NCBI GenBank assembly: GCA_009746045.1
Contig: RPFO01000050.1
Location: 1,175,381-1,239,380, forward strand
Reading direction: 5' to 3'
Source: Mesostigma viride
Taxonomy: Eukaryota; Streptophyta; Mesostigmatophyceae; Mesostigmatales; Mesostigmataceae
Length of the DNA stretch: 64,000 nucleotides
A model generated the notes under the pieces. That model did not search any database. It was given only the letters and a program-made list of their open reading frames with translations, and was not told the DNA's origin. This document shows, one piece after another, positions 52,858-64,000 of this stretch. A program made the position numbers and the translations under genes. Each line of letters starts with the position of its first letter. Positions within the stretch are counted from its first letter, which is position 1.

Positions 52858-54055
52858 CCTTGAGAACCGCGCTTTCGGCCCCGGCCTTTCCAGGTCGATG
52901 ATTACGACTGGACCAACATGCCTCCAACCGATGCTATGACATGCATCTTCTTCGGGGACTACGCTTCGCTTTACGACCTGTGCCTCCATCTCCACGACAA
53001 CAATCGCCTCCTCACCCCGAACGGCTGCCGCTGGGTCAACATCCACCTGCTTTTCGGGTGCACCCGCCTCGAACTCCAGCATACCATTCTCAACTCCCTT
53101 AGAACTCATGCGCTCCGATGGCGAGATCTGGGCTCCATCCATCTTCGCCCCCACACTCCGTTCCATCCAAGGTTACGGAAGCCTTCCAGCAGCACGTGAC
53201 CCTCCTTGCTGCCGACGTCTCAGCGGCACTGGGCGCCACGATAGCTGCTGATCGAGCTTCCTCACCTTTCCACCACCGTCGCCTCCACCTCCACTGCCGT
53301 TTCCGCCTCCACTGCCGACATCAAAGCCCAGCTCCTCGACCTCGACCAACGCCTTCAAGCCACCGCCACCGCCCTTGAGTGCTTGCATGACACCGCCGGC
53401 CTCACCGCCCAGGCGGTGAAGGACATCGCTGCCCAGCCGGCACCTGCTGGCCCGGCCAGTGATGTTCCCTCCACCTGGGCGGACCACCTCCACCACCTCC
53501 ACCATCGCGGCACAACTCAAGCAACAAGCCCTCGACCTTCGTGAGGAGGCCGAGCTCGACAAGCGCAGCCACAATGTCATCGTCAAGCACCTCGACCATC
53601 CGGCAGGTGAGACCCCGACGAGCCTTCTCACGGCACTTAAGCGCGACATTCTTGCCCCCATGCATCTCATGCTGGTGAGCTGCAGATGTCGGCTGTCCGC
53701 CTCCCCCCCACGCGGGGTAAGGCTAGCCCGGCACTTGTGCTTCTCACCTTTAAGCCATGAGTACATGGGGGACAAGCTGGCGTTCCTTAAATGCCGCAAG
53801 AAGCTCTCGGAGACTCGCTTCACGCTGGACGACGAATTGACCCTGGCCCAGCAACAGCGGCGACGCGAGCTATGGCCGACCTACCTTCAGCTCCGGCAGC
53901 GTGCAGGGGGGAAGCCTGTGTACTGGAGGGGGGCGGTCATCCACGTTGACCACAAGCCCTGGCAGGCCCCTCCTGCCACCTCAGATGACTAGGGAACATA
54001 TACCAGAAGTGTAGATTAGTCAGGCTTAGCCTAGCATGTGGCCCACGCGCATGTG
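52858..54055 (+). pseudogene. Half-LINE B, ORF1-like frame, 5'-truncated
   Basis: It starts inside the frame (PSFQVDDYDWTNMPPTDAMT-like, CIFFGDYASLYDLCLHLHDN) and runs through a Ser/Thr-rich heptad region, EEAELDKRSHNVIVKHLDHP, LSASPPRGVRLARHLCFSPL and FTLDDELTLAQQQRRRELWP to the stop at 53990. About 65 bp of 3'UTR follow, matching 29170-29230 inverted. Several frameshifts. No TSD found, and the 3' tail is missing. Confidence 0.72.
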
Positions 54056-57000
54056 CGCCCTCCTTGTTGAACAGTCCTTGTTGTACAGCCATGCGGCTAC
54101 GTGGTACCCCTTTACCTACCGATATTCATCCCATTGGTTAATAAAAATTACCCATTTACCCGGAAATCTGGGCACGACCGGTACACCCCTAGCTCCACGT
54201 TTAAGATTGGGGTCCGACCAATCCAGGGCTCACGAATCGGCTGCAGTTACTTTTATGATTCGATTCTACCGACTAAGTTCTACTACATTCTACTACTATT
54301 CTACTAGTAGAGGCCGGTCAAATCCAGGGCCGTCTCAAGATCTTAATCCTGGAAATCTTAAACGTGGGACTAGGGGTGTATGCTGGTATAATTATGTACA
54401 TACGAAGACCGGTAAGCTTACGAAGCTGGTGCTGCCGTCACCATTTGGGCTGGAATTTTTATCAGAATCGCTCGGGTGAATATTGTCTGCGGTTCCGCTT
54501 ACAGCACTGTAGATAGATCCGCTCGGGTGAATATGATCGTGTTAAAATTTTATTTCTCCAATTATTAACCAGAGATGTAACATGGGATACTAGAATGAGG
54601 CATTATACAGTCGTGGCAAACTGGCAATGTCAAAGATCTCACGACGCTTGACGAAGAAATTTGAGTTGGACATGTATTTTACTGGGGAGCATGTGTAATA
54701 CGTTCAAGTTACTACCAATAGAGCTCGACTGGTTATAGCCGAATAAGCCGATAGGGTTAGGTGGCTGGCCCTCGGCCGTTTCCAAATCTCTGCTGCACAT
54801 GTGCGGCGTGGGCAACAACAACAACAGCAACAGGGTTAGGTAGCTACTAGCTAGTCGGCGGGAAGAGATTCGGACGGGTTCCAAGATTCTGACGGGTTCC
54901 ATTTTTCATCCGTCATCACCGCACCGCTTCTGCAATCTGCTTTTTGCCCTCCAACCTTCTGCTTCCGCTTACGTCATTAATTATTCACTCGTCGCCTGTA
55001 CATGATGTCCGTGGAGCGTGAATGTGAGCATGATCATGGCCGCCATGGGAGACATGGCCTAAAGCTGGTTTAATTTGGGACTGCGCACATGTTGACTACA
55101 ACGTACATTATATTAAGATAATCGCGCCGATATACGAGACGAATTCGAAAATATAGCCGGAACGCCCAGCTGATGATCGCGCGTGCAGACATATCCGATA
55201 TCGCCAGTACTTACGGACTATTGATTAAGTGATCCGCTAGCTAGTTAGCGCAGCGCAGCTGGCCGGCCGCGCGCGTGCACTACAGACCGCGTCGTGCTTA
55301 CAATAGTATATATATTGGATGCGCCACTAGATATCCTGCAGTACGTACCGTGGCCGCCTGCACAGTCTGGGTTTTCTTCGTCGGCGCTGTCTCCATTATT
55401 ATCCTCTCGGCGCGGCCATTATCTCCCTGATCATCAATGCCGCACTGGGTTTTCTTCATCGCCGTCTCCAATATTATCTTCTCGGCCAATCTCCCTGTCG
55501 AGGTCCAGGCTGGAGGCGTGCAGGCTGCACTAGGTGCCTGGCAAGATGCCGGTCCTGGGCCGTCACGTGGGGGGCAAACGGAGGTAATGTCGATTGCCTA
55601 GTACAGTATTTAATGTCGATTGCCTAGCAAGTGCAGCGCGCATGCATATGCTGCATGAGGCGCTGCTACTACTTCCAGCGCTGGAAGGTATTACGCTTCA
55701 TGCAATATTGTCGGTCGCGTGCATGGTCAAGGGTTGGCGGTAGACCGGCCTACAATCGTGCAGGACAGGGTCTCGAAAACCAACCCCGAATTTTATTTTG
55801 AGTAGCGCAATCGACAGATCTCCGTGAGAGGATCCTGGGTCACACCTTAGATACCGGAAAGTCCATTTCCGGTTGGGTGACAGTGCGTCTACAAGGGAGG
55901 TGAAAATGGCTGTATGCTGGCTCCTTAATTAGCATCAAATCGGCTACTTACTCTGCTTAAGTCAAGACAACCCAAGTAGGACATTGGGGGGTCCAATCTA
56001 AAGCTAAGTCGCGCAATCGACAGATCTCGATGAGGGCACTCAGAATCGGAACTTAACATGCTAGGAATGGTCCATATTTGGGCGGCAGGGGTCGAAATCC
56101 AATACTCCATACGCCAAACATTAATTAATTCGCCAAAACGTGCTTTTTAAAAAGGGTAGACCGGTCTTAATCGCCAACCCTTTCAATTTCTGGATCGAAC
56201 TGATCGTGATCGGAAGAGCTGTTAATGCAATATATACAGTAGTATGTATATATACATATATTCGGGCTGATTTTCTCCCTCAGTGTATGTACGGACCTCG
56301 CCGGTGCCTCGGGACTTCTGCGTGCTGCAGGGTCCCGGTCCGAGTAATTGATCATCTGCTGAAGTTTTGCTCTGGGCTTTATGCTGACCATAAGTCGGCG
56401 TAGCTACTCAGTATATTCGCTAGTTTCTTTTCTTTTGCGTTGTTTGGTTGCCTTCAATTTTTTAAACGTAACATTCTAGTCACTGAATATATATATATAT
56501 ATATATATATTGGGTGCCTTCCCTCTGATATAAGTATTTATAATTTTGAATATATATATATATATATTCGTAACATGGATATCTTATTCGTAATATGGAT
56601 AAATTAGTTGGCGTCGTGTGCGCGATCCAGCTGGCCATCAATTGAAAATTTGAAATATAGTTATATACTATTTGTGGCTATTTTAGTAATGGCTGGGCGG
56701 CCTGGGCCTATAGTAGTATGAATAATATACTATGCATTTAATTAATTAGATTATATTGGGCTGGGCGCAAATTTTGCTACTATCTTGCTGACTGACAGCG
56801 TGCAGCGTTATGTTAGGTAAGATGGGAGCTGCCTATCGTACCTAGTCAACATTATGAGAATTTGTCGTACTAGTAGTAGTATTACTTGATTGTGCAGTCT
56901 TCTATAGTGTTCACCTGATCAACTATCAACCGCAGCGGCTAGAGTGCGCTGCAATCAGCAGGCGCACGCAGTCAGCTCAATTCATCTGTACAATGGCGAG

Positions 57001-57834
57001 TTCTTGAATGTTGATCTTGTTGTTGTTCTCTCTTTGTTATTAAGTTGATACAACAGAACACGCACTGTTTCGGTACAAGCAGCCTGAGAACTAGGCCAAT
57101 AATGTACTTAGTTAATAAAATTTATAAATCCTGAATTTCGTGCGCATGAGCCGCTGAGGCTATGTGCATGAGCCAGCTAGGCTATGGCAATTTACATGTA
57201 CCATGACTAGTTCTAGAAGATCTTGAAAATAGTTATTATGGTTCTTGAGGCATATAATTTTGTAAAGCTCGTAGACAACAGAACACGCACTAAATTTTGT
57301 CAGTAGAAGCGGCTTGAGAACTAGGTCAAGTGCTGCATATAAAAACAATTTCTGCTACAGTCTGGTTTCATGCATGTAAGTGCATGAGCCATGCTATGGT
57401 CGTGCAAATTACAGACTACGTCTAGTGCATGATTGGAAAAGTTTCTTGCGCAGTCTTCTACGTACTTTTGAAGATTTTGAAGTTGTGAGCAGGCGGGGGG
57501 GCTGAGCACTGTTAGAGCTAGCTCGACGGTTGATTCGTGTAATGAAGCAGGGGATTAATATGCTTGTTGTGGTCGACCACGTAGTTACTACATGGCTGGC
57601 TGCCGCGCTGCTGATGCATTTTGTAGAAGTCTGCGCGATCGATGCTTGTCGCATTTAGCCGAATAGGTCAGACTTCTAAGTTCTCGTAGCTGCATCATTG
57701 GGGCTTGAGCAGGCTCAGGCTTAGTAGCCCCTTAGTAGCCAATATTAGCTGGGTGAAGACGGCAGTAGCTGCACAAATGTATCTGCAAATTTCAAGTTTT
57801 GCTAATGGTCCACTGGCACTGACAGTACTGCACA
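54056..57834. other. Intergenic, AT-rich, no gene recognised
   Basis: Features seen: an inverted copy of the 18800 repeat at 54770-54832; two related blocks (GCGCAATCGACAGATCTC at 55807 and 56010); AT microsatellites near 56485-56510 and 56550-56567; and a 235-bp tandem pair around 57055-57215 and 57288-57440 (CAGAACACGCACT, GAGAACTAGG, GTGCATGAGCC). The promoter or further upstream exons of the Asp-box gene should lie at its right end. Confidence 0.5.
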
Positions 57835-60800
57835 ATGCCCGGCCCCGTTGTCTACTATAACAACCACAAATATCTGCAGAATATCCGCCGAGGTCCCGAT
57901 TCTATTCACCCCGAGAATGATGTGGTGGGGGCTGTGAACCGGTGCGTTCTCATTTATGCATCATGGGGCCATTACTGATATGTAAAGGTCTGACTGACAG
58001 TGTTACTATAACTAGGAAATTATTATGCCCTGCACTGCTGTCGCTTGTTCTCTGTCCCCCCACTCTGAACAGTGGTTCTTCATTATATCGAGTGACTAGA
58101 GCTGCTGGCGACATGCTCCATATGTTGCGCGCATTCATCGTGTCCTGCTCAGGCAATATATCCACCTGTTATTTGCAGTAACAGCTGTGTGCTGTAGTAG
58201 TGTGTTAATGCTTATAGTACTAAAAATGCTACTAATAAGGGCAATAGTTCTTCCTGCATTAATGGTCGCTACACATAGAGTTGCAGATCGTTTACAGAGC
58301 TCTGGCGGGCCTCGCAACTCTTATTCCCTCTCCCATTGAGTCGAGTATATTAGTGGACTGCCTGCTACTGGCGCGGCACGGAGCTGGCCCTAGTTGGGTC
58401 ATAAACAATCGGCTGCGTAAATTACAACACTAAATACTAATTGTTATTATTATATGCACAAAATAAGGCATGTCATATTGATTTAAATCAATAATAATAA
58501 TTATGAACTATAGTTGTTGGAGCTGTTAGCAGCACTAATGAAGCCCACTGGTCTCATCGCCGGTATTAAGTGCCATTTCGCTCTCGAACCCGGCATGCAG
58601 TGTTAACGCCCCCTCCCTATATGACGTTAATTGGCGAAAGCCCGGCGGCCTGGGCCGCGTATTCTTGCAACTAGTGACTGCTACATCAGATGCCGCCAGT
58701 GCTCATGATACGTTATGTTGACTGCATGCCACGTACCATTTTATAAATATTGTATCTACGTGGATATGTCCAATCGGCCGCCACCATGATTCCATCACGT
58801 CCCTGTGCTATACCATGTTAACTTCCCATTTCACGACTGCATGGGTCATCGCAGGATCGCGCCCCACCCAACCGACCCCAACATCATGTACATCGCGACG
58901 GTACGGGCTTATGGACTGCATGTTAGAGCGCTGACGCATGTCACTTAGAGTCTGAGACTCTGGAATGCTATAATTAAGTAATACTACTGATTGACATGGC
59001 CAGGGTGCACATTGTCTGGCCATTAGTTGATCCAGGCTGCACACGATCGTCGATCTGGCCATTGAGACCAGGCTGCACATAGTCTGGCCATTAACACCAG
59101 GCTGCAAATTGTCTGGCCAATGATCATATAAACACAACAGATATGCGTGTACAAGCAGGCTGCATGCATGCATGCATGCAGGATTCGGGCAGCTTCAATG
59201 CAATCCCCAGAACTAAAATACTCAACCGACATTGGCCTGTGTCCACGATTCATGATGCCCCTGGCATCTATGGGCAACGCGGTGTGCCGGTTTGCTGATG
59301 TGGCAAGAGTGTAATAATTGAGGCATTGGCGTGAATGCTGTAGTCAGTGCTGACGACAAACACAGTCTGTGCTGGCCATGGCAACCAGATGCAGGCCCAG
59401 GTGTGTGGCCGGGCAGGCGGGTGCATTGGTGCCTGAGTGGGGTTGGCTTAGTTAGTAGCTAGGTGCCTTCCAGGGGTATAAGTTTAATTAAACCTGTAGG
59501 CCGGACTTGTGCAGTTTACCCGTCCGGCATAGTAGCTAGAGGTTTATAACTACATATGTAGGACACACAATTGGAAAAAGTGCCACATAATGCATGGCAT
59601 TTTTTTAAGGAATGACAACATGATGGATTGAAACCAGGCAGACATAATTGATGACACGTTTATACCACACATTAGTATATCATATCGCATCATATCACAT
59701 CACATTAGTATATATCACTTGTAGATATGGAGGTGAGCGGCCCAGGATGCATGCATGCTGACATCTGGAAATATATAGTATGCTATACTGCTGCTATGTT
59801 TTAATATTGCTGCAGGTCGGCGGCGGAGTCTGGAAGACCACCAACGCGCAGGGGACACCCCCCACCTGGACCCCCTTGACGGACCACGTGGCCAAGTCCC
59901 TGTCCATGGTGGCGCTCACACTGGACCATCACAACCCTGACACAGTGGTCGCAGGGTTCGGGATGACGTCGTCCTGGAGGCTGGGAGGAGACCAGCTGGG
60001 CATCTTGCGGTCAGATGACGCGGGCGCCACGTGGCGACACCTGACACACCACCTGGTGATGAACACGCGCGTCAGCAGTCTCTTTATCCACGGGTGAGTG
60101 GGGCAAGTTGCCGCTTATGAATGCCACTGTCAGCTAGGAGAGTGTTCAGAGTGAACTGCATGAGGGATAGATCAAGGCTGTGGTGATGTGGTGATTGGTC
60201 TCCAGTGTTACTTTATTCAGAGGCGGTCGAGTCCCGGTTCAGGCAGCTCGATCAGGCTGCGGTGCCATAAGCGCCAGGTATACCCTACTATACAGTGAAC
60301 CTGCATGGCCTATAATTGCCCTGTCAGGCATAAATCATGATGAACTGTAGTAGGATAATACCTGTATATTTTAGAAGCCACATAGACCGGAGGTTGAGCT
60401 GCCGCTTGCCGTAGTTCTGAGTTAATCAATTAATCAGCACGTGGCTGCGTCACGTAGGTGCCAACCAACACAGAGTAAAGGAACCTTCAACCCCTATACA
60501 CAACGAGAAGAAGGGAGGGCGGCCTAGCTTCTCTCAATGCCACAATTGGGCAGGCCACAGAGCGCTCTCTCCGCAGCATGGTGCCGGGGCGCAGCACTGT
60601 GGCTGCAATACAACCATGCAGTACCATAGGGCATAGATAGGCTGACGCATAGCTAAGCTCTGAGTGGGGTATGATAAACATAAGTGCTTCAAGCTCCAAG
60701 CATCAGCGGACATTTATGGTAACACTACAGCAAGCAAGGAACATTTATGTTTATTATTCTGGAGTCCTTATCCTCGTTTTCCCCGAATTCATCATTCATT

Positions 60801-62695
60801 CATTTGTATGCCTGCATTAGGAGGGTCACGGAGTTGCTAGAAACTGCTTGATTGAGTAGAAACTGCTTGATTCGGTAGGGACCCTGCCTTAGTCTTTTCA
60901 AAACTTCCTGATGCTTGATGCACTGCAAGATCAAGGGGGCAGGGACCACCGCCTTCTCTCATTGCCTGGAAGGCCACTGAGGTTGAACTAATTACCCGTA
61001 TGTCCAATTGGAACTATTTGATGTACTTTTACTTCTTTTTACTTTGAGGCAACTGGCTGTGGGGCTGTGCATACTGTGTGTGGTGTCCAGGCCTGAGCAT
61101 GCACTGAGCTATTTAGCGCTTTGATAATGGGTAACTAATTAGGGGTCACCTGTGTAGGACTCTGCAACCGGCACCCCAGGCAATATTTGCCACTGAGCAT
61201 GATTGATCGATGCAGCCCTATGAGGCAGCAGCAGGCATTCTCCTGAATGGCAAGGCGCATGGCAAGCTACCGGCCCACATATAAATATGCATAATAGTAG
61301 TATTTTTTTCAGCCCGCAAGGGTATACATGAGCAGTGGGGACGTCCCTGGTCTGGGCATGCCATGATAGCTGAGCGGATATCCAACGAGGGCATGCCATG
61401 ATAGCTGAGCGGATATCCAACGAGGGCATGCCATGATAGCTGAGCGGATATCCAAGGAGGGCGTGCCATGATAGCTGAGCGGATATCCAACGAGGGCATG
61501 TCATGATAGCTGAGCGGATATCCAAGGAGGGCATGCCATGATAGCTGAGCGGATATCCAACGAGGGCGTGCCATGATAGCTGAGCGGATATCCAACGAGG
61601 GCATGCCATGATAGCAAGAGTTTATAGCAGTATCTTTTTGTCGCACATGTCACGTACACGTGCACATGAATGCGTGCAGGGACGTCCTGGTGGCGTGCAC
61701 ACTCGGCGGCCCCTACGCGGGCATCATCCGCAGCCAAGACGGTGGCAGCACGTGGGTGCGCAACGCTGGCCTCACTTTCAACGCCTGCTATGACATGGCC
61801 TTCCGCATCCCCAGCACGCCTCAAGGTCAGGATTTAATGCCTAAAATTAGAAATTTTATGCCAGTAGCTTCATGTTGGTGCTCGTGAGGGTGTGGGGGGG
61901 GCGGCGGCGGCAGTGGCGGCGGCGGCGGCGGCGGCAGTATGACATACACATCCATGCGGTGGCAACCCATGCATGGCTACCCAATGTCCCATCGCACCAT
62001 CATCCCTGCAGGTGTCCGCCTCATGCATTTTACAATGCTGGCCACTGCAATCATGCGCTTTTTAATTGGGCGCCTCTCTTTAACAGAACAAGGCTCCATT
62101 CTATTAATTTAACTTATGATCATTCATAATTTATCTCATGCTGTTCCTATGTTGAAATTCACTTTCGCGCATGCAGAGCCCCTCTCCCTCGGTTTTGCAT
62201 GGATGGACGAGGCACTGAACCCAATCATCCCGCCGGGCCTGTACCGCACAACTGACGGCGGCATTTCGTGGCTCGCTTACGACGACTCGACGGGCGAGCC
62301 TCTATTCCCTGTCATCCAGTTGCCGGAATCAGACCCCATCCACAACGCAAAGGTTCGCATCCACCCGGTCACGGGCAGGGTCGTCGCGTCCTGGGTCCTC
62401 AACTCCGACAGGTTCAACGCCCACCTTTCGTACAGTGACGGCCAGGGGGCAAACGGCACCTGGCTGCCCCTGCCCAAGCCCCAGACCCTCGAAACAGGGG
62501 GCACGCAGGGCACCAACCCGGGGTACATGGCAGGAATTCGGGCAAGTCCCGTCCGAAAGCCCACAGGTGACCTGCCCACGGCGCACGATCTGTCAGAGGT
62601 CCCTGGCGGCCACGCCAGCTTGCATTTTTCGATGAGCATGCACCCTGCAAATGACAGCTACGTGTTCATCGGTGGTGACCGACAGGATTTGACCT
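57835..62695 (+). CDS. Asp-box beta-propeller protein, 5' part (runs off window)
   Basis: Exons: 57835-57941, 58855-58900, 59816-60093, 61680-61825 and 62177-62695, joining in phase (2, 0, 2, 1, 1) to 365 codons. The last ends at a GTGAGT donor, and further exons lie beyond 64000. Sequence: NDVVGAVNR/IAPHPTDPNIMYIAT/VGGGVWKTT, then three Asp boxes (S/T-x-D-x-G-x-T/S-W): SDDAGATW, SQDGGSTW and TTDGGISW. These mark blades of sialidase/sortilin/BNR-type propellers. No catalytic residues can be assigned, so the function is open (glycan-binding, glycosidase-like or scaffold). The first Met (57835) may be internal: no signal peptide is seen and an upstream exon is possible. Confidence 0.82.
58990..59122. 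repeat. 32-bp minisatellite in Asp-box gene intron 2
   Basis: About four imperfect units of CCAGGCTGCACATAGTCTGG then CCATTAACA. Confidence 0.85.
60424..60670 (-). mobile_element. 3'-end fragment of half-LINE C
   Basis: A tail TTAATCAATTAATCA is followed by CACGTGGCTGCGTCACGT (60438-60455) and sequence matching, inverted, the 3'UTR at 23940-24140. An imperfect flank GTTCTGAGT/GCTCTGAGT (about 60414 and 60656) may be its target duplication. It lies in intron 3 of the Asp-box gene. Confidence 0.75.
61357..61616. repeat. 35-bp minisatellite in Asp-box gene intron 3
   Basis: Seven and a half units of GCATGCCATGATAGCTGAGC then GGATATCCAACGAGG, with C/G and A/G toggles. It contains GATATC and palindromic GCATGC. 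Confidence 0.97.
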
Positions 62696-62924
62696 GTGAG
62701 TGACTGCATGCATGTGCGCGGCATTTCTGTTGTATACCAATCTTTAGTCCGTTACTACCAATCTGGACAATGGTTTCCGTGTGGTCTCTGTTGTATACCC
62801 TGTAAGTCCAACTTTTTTAGAAACTTGATGCTCTGATGCGCAATATTTTTTTCAAACTAACATATATTTGCGTTTTATAGTATCAGTGTAGGGTATTGAT
62901 AGTTGTTTATCCACCCAACCACGT

Positions 62925-63712
62925 CTCCCTCCCTCCCTCCCTCCCTCCCTCCCTCCCTCCTCCCTCCTCCCTCCCTCCCTCCCTCCTCCCTCCCTCCCTC
63001 CTCCCTCCCTCCCTCCTCCCTCCCTCCTCCCTCCCTCCCTCCCTCCCTCCCTCCCTCCCTCCCTCCCTCCCTCCCTCCCTCCCTCCCTCCTCCTCCCTCC
63101 CTCCCTCCCTCGCTCCCTCCCTCCCTCCCTCCCTCCCTCCCTCCCTCCCTCCTCCCTCCCTCCCTCCCTCCTCCCTCCCTCCCTCCCTCCCTCCCTCCCT
63201 CCCCTCCCTCCCTCCCTCCTCCTCCCTCCCTCCTCCCTCCCTCCCTCCCTCCCTCCCTCCCTCCTCCCTCCCTCCTCCCTCCCTCCCTCCCTTCCCCTCC
63301 CTCCCTCGCTCCTTCCCTCCCTCCTTACCTCCTCCCTCCCTCGCTCCCTCGCTCCCTCCCTCCCTCCCTCCCTCCCTCCCTCCCTCCCTCCCTCCCTCCC
63401 TCCCTCCCTCCCTCCCTCCTCCCTCCCTCCCTCCCTCCCTCCCTCCCTCCCTCCCCTCCCTCCCTCCCTCCCTCCCTCCCTCCCTCCCTCCCTCCCTCCC
63501 TCCCTCCCTCCTCCTCCCTCCCTCCCTCCCTTCCCCTCCCTCCCTCGCTCCTTCCCTCCCTCCTTACCTCCTCCCTCCCTCGCTCCCTCGCTCCCTCCCT
63601 CCCTCCCTCCCTCCCTCCCTCCCTCCCTCCCTCCCTCCCTCCCTCCCTCCCTCCCTCCCTCCCTCCCTCCCTCCCTCCCTCCCTCCTCCCTCCCTCCTCC
63701 CTCCCTCCCTCC
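62925..63712. repeat. (CCCT)n array with interruptions
   Basis: Nearly 790 bp of CCCT/CCT units. A block around 63290-63355 (CCCTTCCCCTCCCTCCCTCG, CTCCTTCCCTCCCTCCTTAC) recurs at 63530-63595, so a unit of about 240 bp has been duplicated within the array. It is not coding. Confidence 0.97.
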
Positions 63713-63720
63713 CCCCCCCC

Positions 63721-63994
63721 ACTCACTCACTCACTCACTCACTCACTCACTCACTCACTCACTCACTCACTCACTCACTCACTCACTCACTCACTCACTC
63801 ACTCACTCACTCACTCACTCACTCACTCACTCACTCACTCACTCACTCACTCACTCACTCACTCACTCACTCACTCACTCACTCACTCACTCACTCACTC
63901 ACTCACTCACTCACTCACTCACTCACTCACTCACTCACTCACTCACTCACTCACTCACTCACTCACTCACTCACTCACTCACTCACTCACTCAC
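63721..63994. repeat. (ACTC)n microsatellite
   Basis: About 68 uninterrupted ACTC units to the window edge, directly after a C-run. It follows the CCCT array in the intron of the Asp-box gene. Confidence 0.98.
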
Positions 63995-64000
63995 CACCCA

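Noticed and set aside
62852-63730. 292-codon Gly/Arg/Glu frame
   Set aside because: It is translation of the CCCT repeat.

Overview
This is nuclear DNA of a eukaryote, most likely a green alga that makes cilia; I cannot name the species. The pointers are small spliced exons with GT-AG junctions, GC-rich exons between AT-rich spacers, a plant/alga-type telomeric unit (CCCTAAA) in an internal array, a Bardet-Biedl (BBSome) gene, a DOMON-cytochrome b561 gene and several non-LTR retrotransposon families. I built every gene model by hand from homology, splice sites and reading phase. They fit together without phase conflicts except at one C-run in the cytochrome b561 gene.

Genes, left to right: (1) 243-6100 (+), last six exons of BBS1. 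(2) 12615-17990 (-), a complete four-exon GH20 beta-hexosaminidase, about 603 aa. (3) 19907-27230 (+), a six-exon secretory DOMON-cytochrome b561 protein. (4) 37201-44642 (-), a nine-exon TRAP-alpha (SSR1). (5) 45303-51132 (+), a seven-exon TMEM147. (6) 57835-62695 and beyond (+), the start of an Asp-box beta-propeller protein that runs off the window. TRAP-alpha and TMEM147, both accessory factors of the ER Sec61 translocon, sit head to head across 660 bp.

Between the convergent genes lie retrotransposon nests (6.7-10.1 kb and 27.6-36.3 kb). I resolve them by target-site duplications (TSDs) of mostly 10-14 bp. The main finding is a family of elements about 2 kb long that carry a 5'UTR hairpin, one L1-ORF1p-like reading frame (coiled coil, RRM-like part, basic C-terminal part), a 3'UTR ending in a hairpin or palindrome, and a short tandem-repeat tail, with no reverse transcriptase: half-LINEs. 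The best copy (22172-24155) has a perfect 13-bp TSD and lies in an intron of the cytochrome b561 gene. A separate RT-bearing LINE, present only as relics, shares the 3'-terminal palindrome and tail with one half-LINE subfamily, so it is a candidate partner. A 172-bp SINE-like repeat has two identical copies.

The second main finding concerns introns. In at least five genes the introns next to an exon carry serial, decaying tandem copies of that exon's edge together with its splice site, about 70-240 bp apart. Further features are an interstitial telomeric array inside a TRAP-alpha intron flanked by a perfect 19-bp direct repeat, a MULE-like MITE, and many minisatellites. The right end is about 1 kb of (CCTC)n and (ACTC)n.
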